NCBI GenBank assembly: GCA_948470475.1
Contig: OX419342.1
Span: 7,394,196-7,458,195, forward strand
Direction: 5' to 3'
Origin: Galaxea fascicularis
Lineage: Eukaryota > Cnidaria > Anthozoa > Scleractinia > Euphylliidae
Length of the DNA stretch: 64,000 nt
Below are positions 22,344 through 33,418 of the stretch, piece after piece. Made by a program: the position numbers and the translations under genes. Numbering within the stretch: the stretch's first letter is position 1; every line of letters starts with the position of its first letter. Under the pieces are notes generated by a model, which was not told the DNA's origin, ran no database searches, and saw nothing but the letters and a program-made list of their open reading frames with translations.

Positions 22344-25016
22344 ATATATATATATTTGTTTTAATTTATAGCAGTATTTACTATTGGATCTGACTTGAGC
22401 TTGTCTTGGACAAAAAAGTATTGTTTTTTTAACCCCATCGTTTATGTTGCTTTACAGTGAAGTACATCTAACTTGGTAAAATGTGTAATAATTATGTACT
22501 TTTAAGTGCCTGCCCATCTAACAACAGGACAGTCACCTTTTAATTAGGACTATTGTTATGCTGTACATTGTCCTCATGCTTGTTCTCAACCCAAATTTAG
22601 CATGCAAACAACAATGTGCAAAGATTACTACTGGCAAACAAGTGTGATGCTGAGGATGAAAGAACAGTATGGAAAGATCAGGGGACTAGGGTTGGTATAA
22701 ATTTTAACTGATGCTTCAATTTCCAGACATAATACAGCTGTAAAATGTCTTTGTACATTCACCTTCATAGGGCTTTACAAAGACTTATTTTCTTGGAGGC
22801 CGCGTTTTAGTGAGGCCTCATTTTAGTGGGCAGATATTCAGACAGATAAAATCAGTCCTTTAATTAAAATTATAGCCCTTATTGTGTTAAGATGGATTAT
22901 CCATTTATTTACAAAGGAAAGTCATTAAATATTTGTCTGAAACAGTCTTTGAATAATCAGTGTCTCAGTCTTTGAGATAATCCAACACTGGTCTAGCGAT
23001 GGAATTAATATTTATTAGGTGATGCATTGTTGTCAGCCTGGCTGCTGTTGTTGTTATTGTTGAGACATAAAAATAATATTATTGGAAATAGTAAGTGTTC
23101 ATAAATCGGAAAAGTTATTAAACGACCTTCTAGGTGGTCCTGTAATCTGGATAAGAGTCACTAGTATGTAGCATTATAGGCAGACTGGATATTTACCAAG
23201 AAACAGTACTGTCATGGGGTCTTACAGCAATTCAGGAAAAAAAAAACTATTTGTGCATAATTACTAAGCAGTCAAACCATAGACTGTTTAGTTGTTCATC
23301 GTTTTTTTTTTTTTTTTTTAATCTCTGATTTTAATATTTTTCTTGATTTTACTTTTCAGTTAGCTGCAGAAAAGAATATCAAATTCTATGAAACAAGTGC
23401 ACAGTCAAATATAAACATAGATGAGGTAAAGGCATGAAATGATTAATAAAAATGAATTTATCATATGTAGACTTCTGGTATCTCAAACTTGCAAACTGAC
23501 ACACATGTACTGTGAGATTTTGTTTTAATAGTTTTAGATGGTGGGGGTCTGATATTTACAGTATAATCATTCTCTCTCTTGTAATATGGGCGCTGTGATT
23601 GGTTAATGTTGTGGGCCGTATTCTACTGTACTGCCCGCTAAATTTGAAGGTTTTCTATTCCGCGCGCTCATGCAATTAACCTCAGAGATATAATAAACAT
23701 CTTGCTAACCTCGTTTTTCGGTCCATACTGTAAGTTATGCATCCTTGTTTTTTTCCCTTTGATTTATGGCCTGCCATAAATGAACAGGAAAAAACTCAGT
23801 CCGTAACTTACAGTACGTAACTCAAACTCGGTTATTTAGAGGTATTTATTTTTATTGTTAGTAGTTTTTGCTCATAACAGTTGCTGGATGGCTAATCATT
23901 CCAATCTTGGGTTTTTTTAAACCATATTTAACTTCCCTTTTAATTCTACTTCCAACATATTGCCCTGGAAAGATATCTCTGTATTAAAAGCTTACTGGGA
24001 AAAACATGACAAGAAGGATTGATTGAACAATCTCTTTTTAATAAACCTTGTTTTGCAAACATGTGCACTCTGGGATGAGAACTCGACAGATTTGGAGAGA
24101 AAAGGCAGACTGCACGCAGTCTAGCGTCTTCAGACAATACCTGACTCATTACAGCCGTGTGTTCTGAGATGAGAATTCAATAGAGTTCGGTGCTGTAGTT
24201 ACTACTACTCAGCAGTGGAAAGTGGCTCTGCCACATAATTTGGATCTGAACCCAACATGTGTTTGCAACATTGAAAGGCTGTGGAAAATTTAAAAAAAAT
24301 TTCCTATGAAGTACTTGATATGACTTGTGTATTGAAGCTATTTGTAGTTATCTATGGAAACGGATGATGAGTAGAAAATTGATTGCAACTTGAAACAATT
24401 TCATCATTGTCAGTTAGTTATTTTTTAGTTATTGTATTATTGTATTGTAATTGAATCGTTAGTTATTGTACACAAAGCTCCCATGACACAAATTTCCCTA
24501 TTGTGACATGTTTAATCTGTTTATAGCAAATTGTGATGGCAATACTGTATTTTGTTTCAGGCATTTACAGAAATATGTCGGCAGATTTTACAAGCAATGA
24601 GTGAAAGTAATCAGGTATGCAATTTATCCCCGACAAAACAGGGTTGGTGAAAGAAAAATGTGCAAAAATGACTATTCCGATCTTGGTTAAATGTACTGTA
24701 ACATTTTTTTGTCAATGTGTCCAGTTGATATGTTTTCTTTATAGAAAATAACAGTGGCCTGAAATTTGACGAAAGCAAGACAATTAAATTATTATTACCT
24801 CCTGTGCCTTTGGCATGCCAGAAACTTTGATGAGGAGGAATTGAGAAGTTGTGAATAGTTCAGTAATGAAAATGAGTGATCATGCTTAACTTTTTAATTT
24901 TGTTTCAGAATGGAAATTCTGGTATGCTTTCCTCCAGTGGTCAAGTTGGATCAGGTGCAATTCTGCTTGACACAAAAAATGAAGTGTTACCACGCAGTTC
25001 CTGTTGCTATTCATAG
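18683..25016 (+). CDS. RAB15: Rab family small GTPase, Rab15-like
   Basis: Eight coding exons: 18683-18806, 18916-18976, 21587-21647, 21939-22016, 22601-22690, 23360-23425, 24561-24614, 24909-25016 (TAG). All junctions are GT/AG and keep frame, giving 213 residues. G1 is GDSGVGKT (15-22), G3 WDTAGQERY (62-70), G4 NKCD (121-124), G5 ETSA (149-152); Gln67 is the catalytic Gln of DTAGQ. The start [22 protein letters not shown] and IDFKMKTI match vertebrate Rab15 more closely than Rab8, 10 or 13 as recalled. The C-terminus ends SSCCYS, so the Cys pair is the likely geranylgeranylation site. Expected role: membrane trafficking, near recycling endosomes for Rab15. The Rab15 assignment is from memory; Rab8/10-like is the alternative. 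Confidence 0.9.
19890..20120. repeat. Inverted-repeat element in Rab15-like intron 2
   Basis: Left part reads GTTTCTCGAAAGCCCCGGAA then TTTTCGGGCCCGAAAAG; the right part reads GGGCCCGAGAAGTTTCGGG then GTTTCGAGAAACG, an imperfect inverse. No coding capacity beyond a chance 115-codon frame. Old non-autonomous element. Confidence 0.55.
20125..20222. repeat. Small inverted-repeat element, TATCCA type
   Basis: GCTGGATAGAGCTATCCACC, TATCCAGTGGATAA and CGCTGGATAGTGATTTATCC form several short direct and inverted repeats within 100 bp. Appears to be a separate insertion next to the preceding element. Confidence 0.45.
22103..22443. repeat. Tandem duplication of a ~165-bp segment
   Basis: 22103-22264 is repeated at 22265-22443. 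Outside the (TA)n stretch the copies look identical base for base, e.g. both carry TAGCTAGAAAATTTGATAAC and AACCCCATCG. The near-identity points to a recent duplication, inside intron 4 of the Rab15-like gene. Confidence 0.85.
23720..23825. repeat. Foldback element
   Basis: CATACTGTAAGTTATG...CCTTGTTTTTTTCC is answered about 60 bp later by AGGAAAAAACTCAG...CGTAACTTACAGTACG in inverse orientation. Non-coding; in intron 6 of the Rab15-like gene. Confidence 0.5.
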
Positions 25017-25071
25017 TAAAGCTTATTTGACCTTTCTTGACAGTGGTAGATTTTGAAATACTGTATAAAGC

Positions 25072-25080
25072 ATTAAATAA
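25072..25080 (+). terminator. Poly(A) signal of the Rab15-like gene
   Basis: AATAAA within TTAAATAAATG about 60 bp after the stop codon, the usual spacing for a short 3' UTR. Confidence 0.55.
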
Positions 25081-26971
25081 ATGTAGTTTATAGTTGAAAA
25101 TGATAGAAATCTACCTCAGGGCCCAGATTCTGCGTCATGATCAAATGTGAACTTACAGACCCTTTGGAGTGGTAGAAATTTGAACTTCTAACTTACATCT
25201 CAGGAAGTCTCCACAAAATTCTCCATTTATCAATGGTTTTCAGTTGTAAACAGGAAGGTGTTCTGACTATTATTTGTTTAAAATTAAGACATGAGGCATT
25301 GTGTCCATTCTCATTCAAACCAAAATTGAATGAAATTGCCCCTCAAGAATTGAGACTTTTCTTACAATTTATCCCTAAGTGGACAGTTTTAAAAAAGCTT
25401 GATTTATTCATTTTAGTCATTGTGTACAGAGTACAAAACAAATTGTCTTGTAGGTTTTTGAAAATGATGATTATACATGTAATTATACAAATAATAAATT
25501 GAGAGAAGTCTCTTCATGACTAATATTTTCAGTGACTCCTATAGCTGTTCCTTGATTGTTCCAACTTGCCTAAAATGCATTCCTAAAGCAGACTAGTTGC
25601 TGCCCACAATAGAACTCATGCTTTTGCATTTAACAAACTTGTTATAAAAAAAGTAAGAAATTATTATTATAATCTTGACAGATTTCAAAGTTTGAGGTTT
25701 TGTTTCACAACTTGTAAAACTGCCTTACCTTCATATGAGTGACCATTTGCAAGGTTTTCAGCATTTTAGGATTGAGATTGAGTGCTGGAATGCTGGTAGA
25801 AAATTCATGTTCATTTCTGTTGGCAAAGAAATTTTAAAGGCAGCAATTTCTGTATTAACTTAAATATTGTAATTTATATTATTTTTGTCTGCCATCTTAA
25901 AACCCCACACAATATTTAATCCTTGCCATATTGTTCCAAATTAATTTTTGCCGTCATGATATCAAATGACAGAACACAAAAGAACACCAATTAAAGACTA
26001 ATCTCAAGTAAACAAAATGCATTTGCTTTCCGGTACCTACAGATATACCTGATGTAGGTCTTTTTGAGGTAAAAAAAAATGGTGTGCCCAATGCTCAAGT
26101 TTCAATCATTGTTTTCTTTGTAGTTTGCATCCCTGAATTTGACTCATAATAATTGCTCATTTAAGTGGCCATTTGATCCCAGGATATCACTGACATTTTC
26201 CAAAGTGAAGTACTGTGTTGAGCCGTCAGATGTGAATACATTATGACAACTCTTTCATGCCTGTATGTGTTAGTACTGTATGCACAAGATTGCTGTTTGA
26301 CACTTGAGTGTTTCATGCAGAAATCATAAGACAGAACTTTATCAGCCTAAGGCATTTGATAAGTTGCTTATGACCAACAATTTAAATTATATTTCAGTCT
26401 AATTGAATTAATATTTGAATTTCTATGGACAAAGACCTTCTGAGCTGGTAGTGATTTTGTGTGGAACTATAATTATTTTGTGCCAGTTGAAGGGGTGGCA
26501 AATGGGAAAATCTGAGACCAAGACCAAGCATGCAAGACCTCAAGACCAAAATAAATGCACTATAAATGAGACTTTGAGACTCATGACAAAGGCTGTTGAG
26601 ATTTTGAGTTTGGATGAAAAGTTTATAAGACCCAAGATTTTTTAGGTACCATTTGTCACCCCAGGTTGAACTTGCACAGAGCTTCTTCTTGGAGCACCAC
26701 AAGTAATAATAATTTCGCACTGCTGTTGCTACACTTTTGATGCAGGAATTAACATCACTTGACTGCTTTAACCTACCAACTTAAGGGAAAGGACTACAAA
26801 CCTTCAAAGTGCATATTAGAAGCACTGTTCTCAAACTCATTAATAATTCATCAAGTTAAAACAAAGGAAATCACAACCGTGAAGGGGGTTTGGATACCCG
26901 GTCTTCATTAGCATAGATTTTGACGATTTTAGTTCTCCGTTAATTCCTTAGTTTTTGTTTCAGTTGAGACG

Positions 26972-27124
26972 ATAATTATATCAAACACCTGAGGCAGTGT
27001 TTCATCGGCCATCCAAACACCTCGAATTCCGTCAAAAATACTCTGCTGCGCGTCATATTTTCAACTCTCTTCTCGGTGTTTGGATATCCCGATGAAACAC
27101 TGTCTCTTGTGTTTGATATTATTA
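26972..27124. repeat. Palindromic element, 153 bp
   Basis: ATATCAAACACCTGAGGCAG...TTTCATCGG and its inverse CCGATGAAACACTGTCTC...GTTTGATATTATT form arms of about 50 bp with few mismatches around a ~50-bp centre. Typical foldback-type miniature element. Confidence 0.7.
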
Positions 27125-27189
27125 CTTGAAATGCCACTCCATGGCTGACAGACCTTCCAGTGTTACTGTGAGAGAGAATCCCCTGGAGG

Positions 27190-27402
27190 TTCAACCTTTA
27201 ACTCCCAAGATCTGATTATAGATTCTCCTTTCTAGCTGCTATACAGTTCCTTGTACATTAGTTAAGGGAATTTAGGGTTATATCAAGATAACACCTTCTG
27301 GCTGAGAAGTTTGTCTACTCTCATCCCCTGTCTGCTAGACAATGCATTGATATTATAGGGAGAAGATACGTACTAATCACTTCTGGGAGTTAAAGGGTTA
27401 AT
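27190..27402. repeat. Inverted-repeat element, AACCTTTAACTCCCA ends
   Basis: Starts AACCTTTAACTCCCAAGA and ends TCTGGGAGTTAAAGGGTT, its near inverse. About 210 bp, non-coding. Confidence 0.65.
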
Positions 27403-27717
27403 CTGCCAATTGATTTTAATTACAGGAATACATGAAGGCTGCCACAGTGCAGAACCTATCCAAATGGTAGAGTAGACCTAAGCAATGCACTGCTTGTTTT
27501 TTTTTATAATTAATTTTATCATATTAAAATATTATTATTCTGTAGCTGCTATTTAAACAAAAGAAGTCAATCAGATTTTTGTAATAAAATATTTGTAAAT
27601 TTAGTACAGACCACTTTGATTGTAAAGTTTAATGTGTTTTCCAGATTGAAAAAAATTTGTACTTTTACACCATGGGTTTCTTTATCTCACCTCCTCGTAG
27701 TTCCATTGCAGGTCAAA

Positions 27718-27902
27718 AGTGTGGGGTGCATTTCTTTGGGATGATCCAGATTAAGATCAGTGATCCAAGATCACTCAGATCATGGCGCGTCAAAGAAACC
27801 AAGGAATCCACTCTGGGCAAGGACTCCTTTGATGCATCATGAACCAAGTTAGCTTGGATCCTTGATTCTGATCTGGATCATTCCAAAGGAGCACACCCTT
27901 GG
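27718..27902. repeat. Inverted-repeat element, GGGGTGCATTTCTTTGG ends
   Basis: Left GGGGTGCATTTCTTTGGGA then TGATCCAGATTAAGATCA; right TGATCTGGATCATTCC then AAAGGAGCACACCC as the inverse. About 185 bp. Confidence 0.65.
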
Positions 27903-28809
27903 ATACTAAACAGGTATAAAACTAGGAAAATCACTGGAGGTGAATCAGGAGCACAACCTGAAAGGGAACAGCTAACAACCAAACCGAGGTGTTTACTCAG
28001 GTGCCATTGACTACACACATTCAAATCTCTGTACATGCAAGGAGCAGGGTTTTGATATTCTCAGTCCAAAACGTGTATATAGTTGGGATGGAATATTACT
28101 AGTCTTCAGTAGACTTACAAGTAAGAGGCCTTTTATGCCTGTCTGCCTTATCTTCCCCTTCCCCTCCCCACTTCTTTCTTCTCCAGGGTGAGTACCATGA
28201 GAAGGCCTTCAGTTGTCACACGAGTTGACCTTCTCCAAACTGAAGCAATTAGGTAATCAAGTCATATCCCGATAATTTTGAAATACAAGGCAAGAAAGGA
28301 ATACATTTGAAGGCCTTTTTTTTTAAGAAAAATGTCTTGTGGCAAGGGCTGTTACATTTGATTTTCAAACAAAACAGCTGGATTTTTATAACATGTATGT
28401 GCCTAGGGTCCTGAACAACAATACAAATATTGGGGTCAAGTTCTTTGAAGTTGAATTAGGACCTATCAAGGTTGATCAATCCTTCAACACCTTTATGTGA
28501 CCAATGTTTAATTTCTCCTTATAGTAACAGTCCTCAATCAAACAAAGGTTGTGAGAAAAAAGGAAGTCATCAACAAGTAACAAATGTTTTAATAATTGTC
28601 AGCAACAAAGTCTCATCATAAGTAAAGAAAATGTATGGTATACAACAGGAATTTTTTACATTCACCACACTTTTCTTCATACCATTGATTATTGATTGTT
28701 CGATGCACTAAAAGGAGAAATTAAAATTTCACGATTCTTTGTAAAAAGAGAGCCACATTAAAGGATGGTGCCTCCCAGTGCGCAGTTTATAACAAAGTGG
28801 GAAATATAA

Positions 28810-29165
28810 GGGGGTGACACACAAGGCAATTTTATACACCGATCACCAAGATCAGCGAAAATTGCCTTGTGCCTGGTAGAGCAATTGCAATTTTCACAAG
28901 TGCCGCGATTGGTGTATAAAATCACCAGTATCTGGCATATCAGATATTAGCAATTAAATTTGCAGCATTCGCCTAGTGTGCCTGTTCCTGTGATTTCTAC
29001 ACCGATCGCAGCAAATCACCAGATGGGTCAACCAATCAGGTTGGGCAATTTTTATCACATGACTTCTCAAAATTGCGGAAAGCAATGACGCTTGGAACCT
29101 GGGAACAAAATTAGAGTGGCAACTCACCCTGATCGGGGTATAGAATCACCAAGTGTGTCACCAGC
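28810..29165. repeat. Inverted-repeat element, GGTGACACAC ends
   Basis: Left GGTGACACACAAGGCAATTT then TATACACCGATCACC; right GATCGGGGTATAGAATCACC then AAGTGTGTCACC. Several internal copies of the ACACCGATC/CACCAG words. About 355 bp, no transposase. Confidence 0.65.
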
Positions 29166-29694
29166 TATAGATATAATAGTAAGTGCTATTGGGATGCAAA
29201 TTAAGAAAACTGAGGGTAACCATTCATCTTTCATGCCTACATTTGTAATTAGGCAAGAATAACAACCAAAAATGTCTAACTGTGCAACAAATGGCAATTA
29301 CTTGTTCAAGATGATGAAGGGGTTTGTTATACTGAAAAATACAGGGTTACCTATGAGTTCTCTTTCTGGATAGCAATAGTCCTCTCCTCAGCACTACTTT
29401 TATTTACATAGGTAAAAAACCTCAAAATACTTTTTAATTTATAGCAGGAAGCACCAGCCTTAAGAACCCTCAGCTTTCACTTAATCTTAATTCAACTCAT
29501 GTTGGCTGGATAATTAAGGTCCCTGCTCAATCTTGCAGAATATCCCCTACCTTTCAGAGTCTAAGGCCTCATCAGCTAATTAAGTATTAGGTAATGTTCT
29601 GTACAGGTTTGCAGGATTATTAATTATACCACAAGAGAACTCACAAGGGAACTGTTGGCATAATGAAGACACCATGATTTAGAGACTAGTATAT

Positions 29695-29700
29695 TTTATT
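29695..29700 (-). terminator. Poly(A) signal of FAU
   Basis: AATAAA on the minus strand, about 50 bp after the FAU stop codon. Confidence 0.65.
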
Positions 29701-29751
29701 ATGGAACATTAGCACCATTTACATGATTGTCAATTTAACATGAACAGTACT

Positions 29752-32700
29752 TCAAGGAGCATTGGAGTTAGGCCCTCTTCTCTTTCCAAACCCAGCCACA
29801 ACATTGACAAAGCGCCTGTTGTACTGCATTCTACGCTTAGCACGGCCAGTCTTCTTTTTCTTCTTTTCCTGCTTCTCAACCTATGGAGATAGTTTATGAT
29901 ATTCGCAATGAGAGTTGTTTGTGCAAGATAGTAAGCTTCTAGTCTCCTTCGCAGCCGTTTTTTGGGCTGTCACACAATGCTCCCCCCAAAGGAACGGCTG
30001 CTTAAACCCAAACCACCTTCCTTTCCCTTTGTTTTAGGATGATGAGGTGACAAAAATAATAATCCACCAGTCACGCGGCGCCTTTTGTTATGAAGAAAAC
30101 CAATCATGTCACAAGGGAGGATCAAAACCATGGTCTTGTCTATCATTTAATGGCGTAACCAAACACAGCCAAAACCACTGGCATAAACGAAACAAGGAAA
30201 ATACTATAACTGCAGTTACAGAGCGGAGTGAAATGATGACAAAGACACAGCCGTAATTAGAGCGCATATTGAGCACTTAACTTTACGTGTTGCATAGCTC
30301 TCTAAGAAGGCTACAACACTAAAGAAAGGATAAAGAGACGAATAGTCGCAAAAGAAACACAACGTCTTGTTACAAATTCAAATAACCAGGCCAGGTAATG
30401 TACAAACATTGCAAGATAAAGATGATTATATTATGCGGCTCAAAATTCCTATCCTACAAGAGAGAGGCTGTTCTGTCACTGAACGCACTGAAACGAGCCA
30501 AACCAAAGCTAGACAAAATGCTTCAGATGGCATATAAAGGACCACAGTCGCTAGACAGAAACAACCAGGGTCAAAACAAATAGGCGATAAATGCAGAATT
30601 TAAACCTAGAAATAACCTTTGGTATCAAAATACATTACATGCGACATTTAAGCACATGGCTGTTTCAATCACCATCACCATCATGCTATCCTCTAAACCA
30701 CCGTGTTGCCCCACTTAAAACAAGCAAGAAGCTAAATTGGTCAATAGAACCGAGATAGAAGCGGCAAACTCGCGAACAGGAGTTGTGTGGGCCTTCCAAC
30801 TCCATTTTACCACACCGATAGCACACGAGCTGTGATTAGCCAAATGGTCTTGGCGCGACTGCCTCAGGATTATGTGAGGGGAGCTGTGATTGGCTAAAGC
30901 ATGGAAAGGAATGTGGTTCGGGTTTAAGCAGCCTTTCCTTTGGGGGGAGCGTTGCGTGAGAGCCCAAAAAACGGCTGCGAAGGAGACTAGTAAACTTCAT
31001 GCATGGTAAAAGAATGAAAGACAATAGACCTTTTTACCGATACAGCTGCCATCTTGAATTCTATTGTTTTGACCGAGAAATTATGGGCTGGCGAGGGGGC
31101 AATCGCTGGAAAATGTATCGTATACACAGCTTTCAGGATAAATTTTTACTGCTTGTCTCTCATATTCCAAAACAAATACTACAAGCATTACATCTTTCTG
31201 TCACGGTATTTGGCAGTGGTTTCTATGGTTAGCGAAAAATTATTGTTAAAAGTTATCACACCACAGTATTCTTTATAATTATTTCTCATCTGCCCCCTGA
31301 GTATCCCATAATTTCCTCGGAATTCAAGATGGCCGCCGTATCAGTAAAAAGGTCTATTTATTCCTGTACTGTCATGTGAACAGGGTAGTCGGCGGTTTTT
31401 CCCATGGGTGGCAAAATCATAAAGGCAGCCAGTTAGTCATGATCATCCCTTGGGAAGCCTGGTGGTATGCACCCCCGCCCCCAAACCTTTCAAATTTTAG
31501 ATCCTCAGAAATCTCACTGTCTTGATTCTGAGCAATATACCATGCATGAAATAGGAATGTGTTCACCAGTTTTCTTTTAGTATGCCTGAACAATGCACTA
31601 AGTTGAACAAGTTACGTTCCCACTACCATCTAGTCTAAGTGCAGTTAGAAAATACTAAGCTTGTGATAAGGTAATGTAATATGTTGAGGGAAAGGTAGAT
31701 CAAGTGCTGCATGGAAAGACGATGAAAAAGTGTATTGCTGTACTAACGTAGTGACAAGAATTGAGCTGGAATAAAGCCTTGTTGCATATATTGTACTAAC
31801 GTACTGGGGGATTGAGGTTTACGAGACTACTGCTGTACGAACGTACAGATGTGATGAATGTCAGTGTAACTTCTACGATCACAAATGTTTTTCTAAGGTC
31901 TTCCTGACAAATAATCTGAAAAAGACTTTTGAGTTCTCCCAGCAACAATAATATTGAACATGTATGTTATTCCAATTTATGCAACAACCATTCAGCTCAC
32001 ATGACCAATAAGACATACTGTAGATAGGATTATTCCATGTGATGTCATCTATTACAGCTACATAATTAGCTGGGATAATTCACCAACTAAAGTAACTACA
32101 AATCAAAATATTTAGTGGAGGAACCTACCTTGGGTGTTTGTCCTTTCACTTTACCAGCACGAGCCAAGGAACCGTGAACCTTACCTGTGTGTCACAAGAA
32201 CAGACATATTTGAGATTTGACTGCCAATACGCATTTGCTGCAAAGACAGCAAAATAAATAAAAGGTACAACATCCCTTTTAAATTATTAAGATAAACGTG
32301 CTAGAGAAAGCATATAGGAAGCATCTAGAACACTCCTCAACTTTGTCAATTAATGGTGGCACGTCCAGGGGTTTCATTAGAAGCCGGCAACTGGCGAAAA
32401 TCACGGCCTGGTTTGTTAGAATTTACCTCTCCTGACCGCCTACTTAGTTTCGATTTCACTAAAATGATTTAAGAAAATTAATCAGGTTCCCGCTTACTTT
32501 AGCAAGCTCAGACGGCTATTTCAAAACTTATTGAAACCTCTGCATGTCCAACAACATAATTTGTTGCTATGGAAAGTTGCTAACAACATTATCTGGGAAC
32601 TTTTGCATCCAAAGATAGCCAGCCCAACAAATAATAAAACTTTTAAAGATTTTCTAACCAAAATTGAAGATAGTACCTCTAGTTAATGATTGCCACCATG

Positions 32701-33157
32701 CAAAACATGACAAACAGACTTCCTGAGATTGTCATTATTATTAACTTATGAGATGTATATTTTTACATTTCTACAGCTTCATCAGCTTTATGGAATTTAA
32801 ACTCAAACTGTCCCTTAGGTGACTAAACTTTTTTACTTATTTTGGCTAATATAATAAAGAAACTAAGGACATAACAACCAGTTTAGTATGGTTCATGTTG
32901 CTTAGCGAAAGTTGAAAACTGAAACGATTTGTCTCACCTCCCAGCAAGCGAAGACCAACTTCAAGGGTAGCCAAATTATCTAATCCGCATTCCAAAAGGC
33001 TAAGATCGTCATTCAATGGCTTTCCAGCGTAGAAAAGAACTTGTTCATCGGCTGGGATGCCCTCGGCAAAGGCAATCTCATTCTTGAGATCAGACACACT
33101 CTCGCCCCCAGTGACATCAAAAGTATGAAGGTTTTCTCCGCGTACAAACAGCTGCAT
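29752..33157 (-). CDS. FAU: FAU: ubiquitin-like FUBI fused to ribosomal protein eS30
   Basis: Coding exons 33157-32938, 32184-32129 and 29880-29752 join in frame to 134 residues (human about 133). Residues 1-74 are the FUBI domain, starting [15 protein letters not shown] and ending LRLLGG, the cleavage signal. eS30 follows: [18 protein letters not shown], a Lys-rich stretch ([20 protein letters not shown]) and [17 protein letters not shown]. After release of FUBI, eS30 joins the small ribosomal subunit. An untranslated first exon ending at 33269 (donor AAG|GTAAGC) and an acceptor CTGCTAG before 33167, 10 nt upstream of the ATG, fit the known FAU layout with a noncoding exon 1. The last intron contains two DNA elements. 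Divergent partner: MRPL49. Confidence 0.96.
29940..30989. mobile_element. 1050-bp Mutator-like non-autonomous element
   Basis: Ends are TAGTCTCCTTCGCAGCCG and its inverse CGGCTGCGAAGGAGACTA, extended by further imperfect inverse matches (CCCCCCAAAGGAACGGCTGC against GCAGCC...GGGGGG). Flanks are GTAAGCTTC on the left and GTAAACTTC on the right, a 9-bp target-site duplication with one mismatch; 9 bp is typical of Mutator-like elements. No transposase. It sits in the last FAU intron. Confidence 0.8.
31023..31359. repeat. 337-bp TIR element in FAU intron
   Basis: Left AATAGACCTTTTTACCGATA then GCTGCCATCTTGAATT; right AATTCAAGATGGCCGCCGTA then TCAGTAAAAAGGTCTATT as the inverse. It carries a further inner inverse (GAAATTATGGG / CCCATAATTTC). 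The GATGGCCGCC within the TIR resembles a YY1 core. Confidence 0.75.
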
Positions 33158-33167
33158 CGTGAATTAG

Positions 33168-33418
33168 CTAGCAGTAAAAAGGACTAAAATAAGTACTCTT
33201 TACACTAAGATGCGAAAGAGATCATGTCTCGGCTGTGAATGGTGAGTATTTAGCCAGTTTTCGCTTACCTTTCTCACCAATTACACGTGGTGGTGCAACT
33301 AACTTTTCGAAAAGGACGAGTGGAATTACTGCGCAGCCATTTGACGCATGGTGCCCAAGGCATCCTGGGATAGGTCCTGCGACATAGTGACAGCGGTCGC
33401 TCAATCAAAAGAAACAAA
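33168..33418. promoter_or_regulatory. FAU-MRPL49 divergent promoter and FAU 5' noncoding exon
   Basis: 262 bp separate the two ATGs. The FAU first intron spans about 33268-33168 on the minus strand, with its noncoding exon to the right. The minus-strand stretch CTCGTCCTTTTCG (about 33305-33320) looks like a terminal oligopyrimidine start, as expected for a ribosomal-protein transcript. CAAAATGGCGGCC overlaps the MRPL49 start codon and matches the YY1 consensus. No TATA box seen. Start sites are inferred. Confidence 0.65.

Larger units (their letters stand above)
25081..29690. other. Intergenic region of small DNA elements
   Basis: 4.6 kb between the ends of the Rab15-like and FAU genes, which converge here. 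No exon was supported. It holds at least four inverted-repeat elements, listed separately, and some AT-rich sequence. Segment 25960-26045 resembles 35890-35970 (AGAACACCAA...AAGTAAACAAAAT), another dispersed repeat. Confidence 0.5.

Noticed and set aside
33222..33404. 60-codon minus-strand frame between FAU and MRPL49
   Set aside because: It overlaps the noncoding FAU first exon and its donor site; no family motif.
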